From the NCBI GenBank assembly GCA_021808545.1, contig JAKBBM010000008.1, positions 1-51,762 on the forward strand: a stretch of DNA of 51,762 bases, in the 5' to 3' direction. The stretch is from Pseudomonadota bacterium (GTDB taxonomy: Bacteria > Pseudomonadota > Alphaproteobacteria > Acetobacterales > Acetobacteraceae). The notes beneath the pieces were generated by a model. That model saw nothing but the letters and a program-made list of their open reading frames with translations, searched no databases and was not told where the DNA came from. The translations under genes and the position numbers were made by a program. This document shows positions 49,692 through 51,762 of this stretch, piece by piece. How positions within the stretch are numbered: position 1 is the stretch's first letter; every line of letters starts with the position of its first letter.

Positions 49692-51762
49692 TTAGAACCT
49701 CGTACCAAAAGAAACACGGAATTGCTGGGTCTGGTCGCCCTTCTGTTTCACAACAGGGTCGGCCAGGGAAAGATTGATCAGCCCGAACGGGGTGTTCCAG
49801 GACACGCCCACCCCCACACCCACACGCGGGGCCGAGCTGTCATAAAGCGGCTGGGTCACGCCATTGAGCGAGATGGTCCGCGCGCCCCAGAGCGAGCCGA
49901 CATCGACAAAGGCGAAGCCGGAAATCCCCAGATCGGGCGAGACAGGCAGCGGGAAATGCAACTCGGTCGATTGCGTCCACATATACCGCCCGCCAATCTG
50001 GCTGCCATTTTGCTGCGCGCTCCCCGCCACGCTGGGGCCCACACCGCCATCGGCAAAACCGCGCAGACTGTCGCCGCCCAGGAAGAAACGGTCCTCGATC
50101 TTGTCATGATACCCCATGATGGGCAGCAAATATCCCGCCGTGGCGGAGAATTTCAGCACCCACGCCTTGGAGCCCATCAGATGCTCCAGCGGGATATAAT
50201 AGGAAATATCCGGGCTGATGCGGATATATTTGGCATTGCCCCCCACCCCGGCGAAATCGGTGGTGAGATCGGCCATCAGGCCCGAGGTTGGGTTTTGGTC
50301 ATCATCCAGATAATCGAATGTCAGCGTCTGGCTGATCTGCGACAGGCTGGACGAGCCCTTTTCGCTCTGAATATAAATATTCGTGCTGCTGGCGGTGGGA
50401 ATATCGTAAATATTGCGCTGGCTGAGCGTATAGGTGAAGCTTTGGCGAACATGCGCGTTAAAGCGGTAGCCCAGCCGCAAATCCCCGCCGACCGAGCTTT
50501 CCGAATAAGCATAGGCCTGCGACGCGGCGGTGTAGGAATTCGTCACCGTGCGGAAGGCATCGACCCCCGCGATCAGGTTACGATCGAGGAAATACGGATC
50601 GGTCACGCCCACATTCAGCTGCGTGCCGCGCTGCGCCAGCAACGTGTTGATGGAAGCATTAATACCGGTACCCAGAAAATTATTCTGGCTAAGCCCGGCA
50701 TTGAGCAGCGCGCCCAGGCTGGAGGAATACCCGCCGCCCAGCGAGAACTGGCCGGTCGCTTCCTCGGTCACCTGCGTGTTCAAAATCACCTGCTGCGGCG
50801 TGGAGCCTGGGCTGGTCGTGATTTTCTCATCCTTGAAGAAACCCAAATTCTTTAGCTTCTTCTTAGATTCGTCGATCTTGCTCTGATTATAGGCATCGCC
50901 CGCGGCCACGGTCAGCTCGCGGCGGATCACCTTATCCTCGGTGCGGGTGTTGCCGGTAATGTCGATGCGCTGGATATAAACGCGCGGCCCGTTCACAACA
51001 TTAAGCGTAATCGCCAGCGTCTTCTTGGCCGGATCCGGCTTCACGTCGGGGTTTACCTGGGCAAAGGCATACCCCAAATCGAGGGCGCGCTTGGTCAGCG
51101 CATCCACACCTTCCTGCAGGGCATCGCCATCGAACCATTCCCCCTTGGAGAGCGGCACCAAGCCGCGCAGCTTCTTCTCGCTCAGCGAGCGGATGCCCGA
51201 GACGATCTTGACCGAGCCAACCTTGTAACGCGCGCCCTCGGAAATATCGAAGGTGACATAGAAGGATTTGCGGTCCGGGCTGAGATTGGCGTTGACACTC
51301 CTGATCTGGAAGTTCGCGTAGCCCTTATGCAGGTAGAATTTGTGCAGCAGGTACTCATCGTACTCAATCCGCTTGGCGTTATAGTCGTCGGCGCTGGAAA
51401 GGAACCGCCACCAGGCCGATTGCCGGCTGGAAATAACGTCGCGCAGCGTGGCCTGGCTGAAATGCCGGTTGCCGATGAAGCTGATGCGGCTGATCTGGGT
51501 CATCGCCCCGTCATGGCAGTTGAACACCACATTCACCCGGTTGTCGGGCAGCTTGATGATCTTGGGCGTGACGGTGGCGTTGAAGTGCCCCTTCTGGGCG
51601 TAGAGGTCGAGCAGGGCACTGCGCGCCTTCGCCGCCTCTTCCAGCGTGAACACCGAACGCGGCTTAAGGCTTATGGCGGCCTTCGCATCCTTGTCGGTGA
51701 TCGCCTTGTTGCCGGAGAAGAACACCTGGTCGACAGTCGGGTTCTCGACCACATGCACGATC
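49692..51762 (-). CDS. bamA: Outer membrane protein assembly factor BamA (5' end truncated by the window edge)
   Basis: IVHVVENPTVDQVFFSGNKAITDKDAKAAI POTRA repeats, VNGPRVYIQRIDITGNTRTEDKVIRRELTVAAGDAYN, C-terminal ...QQFRVSFGTRF. Reading frame stays open to the window end. Confidence 0.96.
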   Translation of the reverse strand, partial: IVHVVENPTVDQVFFSGNKAITDKDAKAAISLKPRSVFTLEEAAKARSALLDLYAQKGHFNATVTPKIIKLPDNRVNVVFNCHDGAMTQISRISFIGNRHFSQATLRDVISSRQSAWWRFLSSADDYNAKRIEYDEYLLHKFYLHKGYANFQIRSVNANLSPDRKSFYVTFDISEGARYKVGSVKIVSGIRSLSEKKLRGLVPLSKGEWFDGDALQEGVDALTKRALDLGYAFAQVNPDVKPDPAKKTLAITLNVVNGPRVYIQRIDITGNTRTEDKVIRRELTVAAGDAYNQSKIDESKKKLKNLGFFKDEKITTSPGSTPQQVILNTQVTEEATGQFSLGGGYSSSLGALLNAGLSQNNFLGTGINASINTLLAQRGTQLNVGVTDPYFLDRNLIAGVDAFRTVTNSYTAASQAYAYSESSVGGDLRLGYRFNAHVRQSFTYTLSQRNIYDIPTASSTNIYIQSEKGSSSLSQISQTLTFDYLDDDQNPTSGLMADLTTDFAGVGGNAKYIRISPDISYYIPLEHLMGSKAWVLKFSATAGYLLPIMGYHDKIEDRFFLGGDSLRGFADGGVGPSVAGSAQQNGSQIGGRYMWTQSTELHFPLPVSPDLGISGFAFVDVGSLWGARTISLNGVTQPLYDSSAPRVGVGVGVSWNTPFGLINLSLADPVVKQKGDQTQQFRVSFGTRF

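Noticed and set aside
49722-50855. 377-aa plus-strand ORF
   Set aside because: Antisense to bamA; no domain signature.

Overview
High-GC alphaproteobacterial chromosomal window. Gene content and order suggest an Acetobacteraceae-like organism (inference, no database search). Nearly all of it is orderly core and lipid-metabolism coding sequence. Left to right: a truncated Baeyer-Villiger-type flavin monooxygenase divergent from a TetR regulator with a perfect palindrome between them; tRNA-Pro(CGG); amidase-mrcA-prfB (with the classical +1 frameshift); an LpxR-like deacylase; a FrnE/DsbA-like protein; rpsD; a 1413-aa beta-rich protein with a C-terminal Hint domain; rnr; an S41 protease; rpmG; a coupled minus-strand operon rpiB-glyA-nrdR-ribD-ribE-ribB(X)-ribH-nusB-thiL; a divergent NRAMP-family transporter with Fur-like boxes; hemB; an SDR; an NDUFAF6-like squalene/phytoene-synthase fold protein; sodB; GNAT; a DUF4168-like gene broken by one in-frame stop; an alcohol dehydrogenase; an alpha/beta hydrolase; a hopanoid block (hpnJ, hpnI, hpnM, dxs, ispH, hpnH; no hpnK seen); two glycosyltransferases and a sulfotransferase; and the lipid A/outer-membrane block gloA-lpxI-lpxA-fabZ-lpxD-skp-bamA (bamA truncated by the window edge). 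No CRISPR, phage, transposase or obvious defence island was seen. I did not find a convincing new multi-gene system. The observations most worth checking are the RibB protein with a cysteine-free GTP-cyclohydrolase-like domain, the nonsense-interrupted DUF4168 gene, the Hint-domain protein, the hopanoid cluster lacking hpnK, the NRAMP variant, and an intergenic hairpin repeat.
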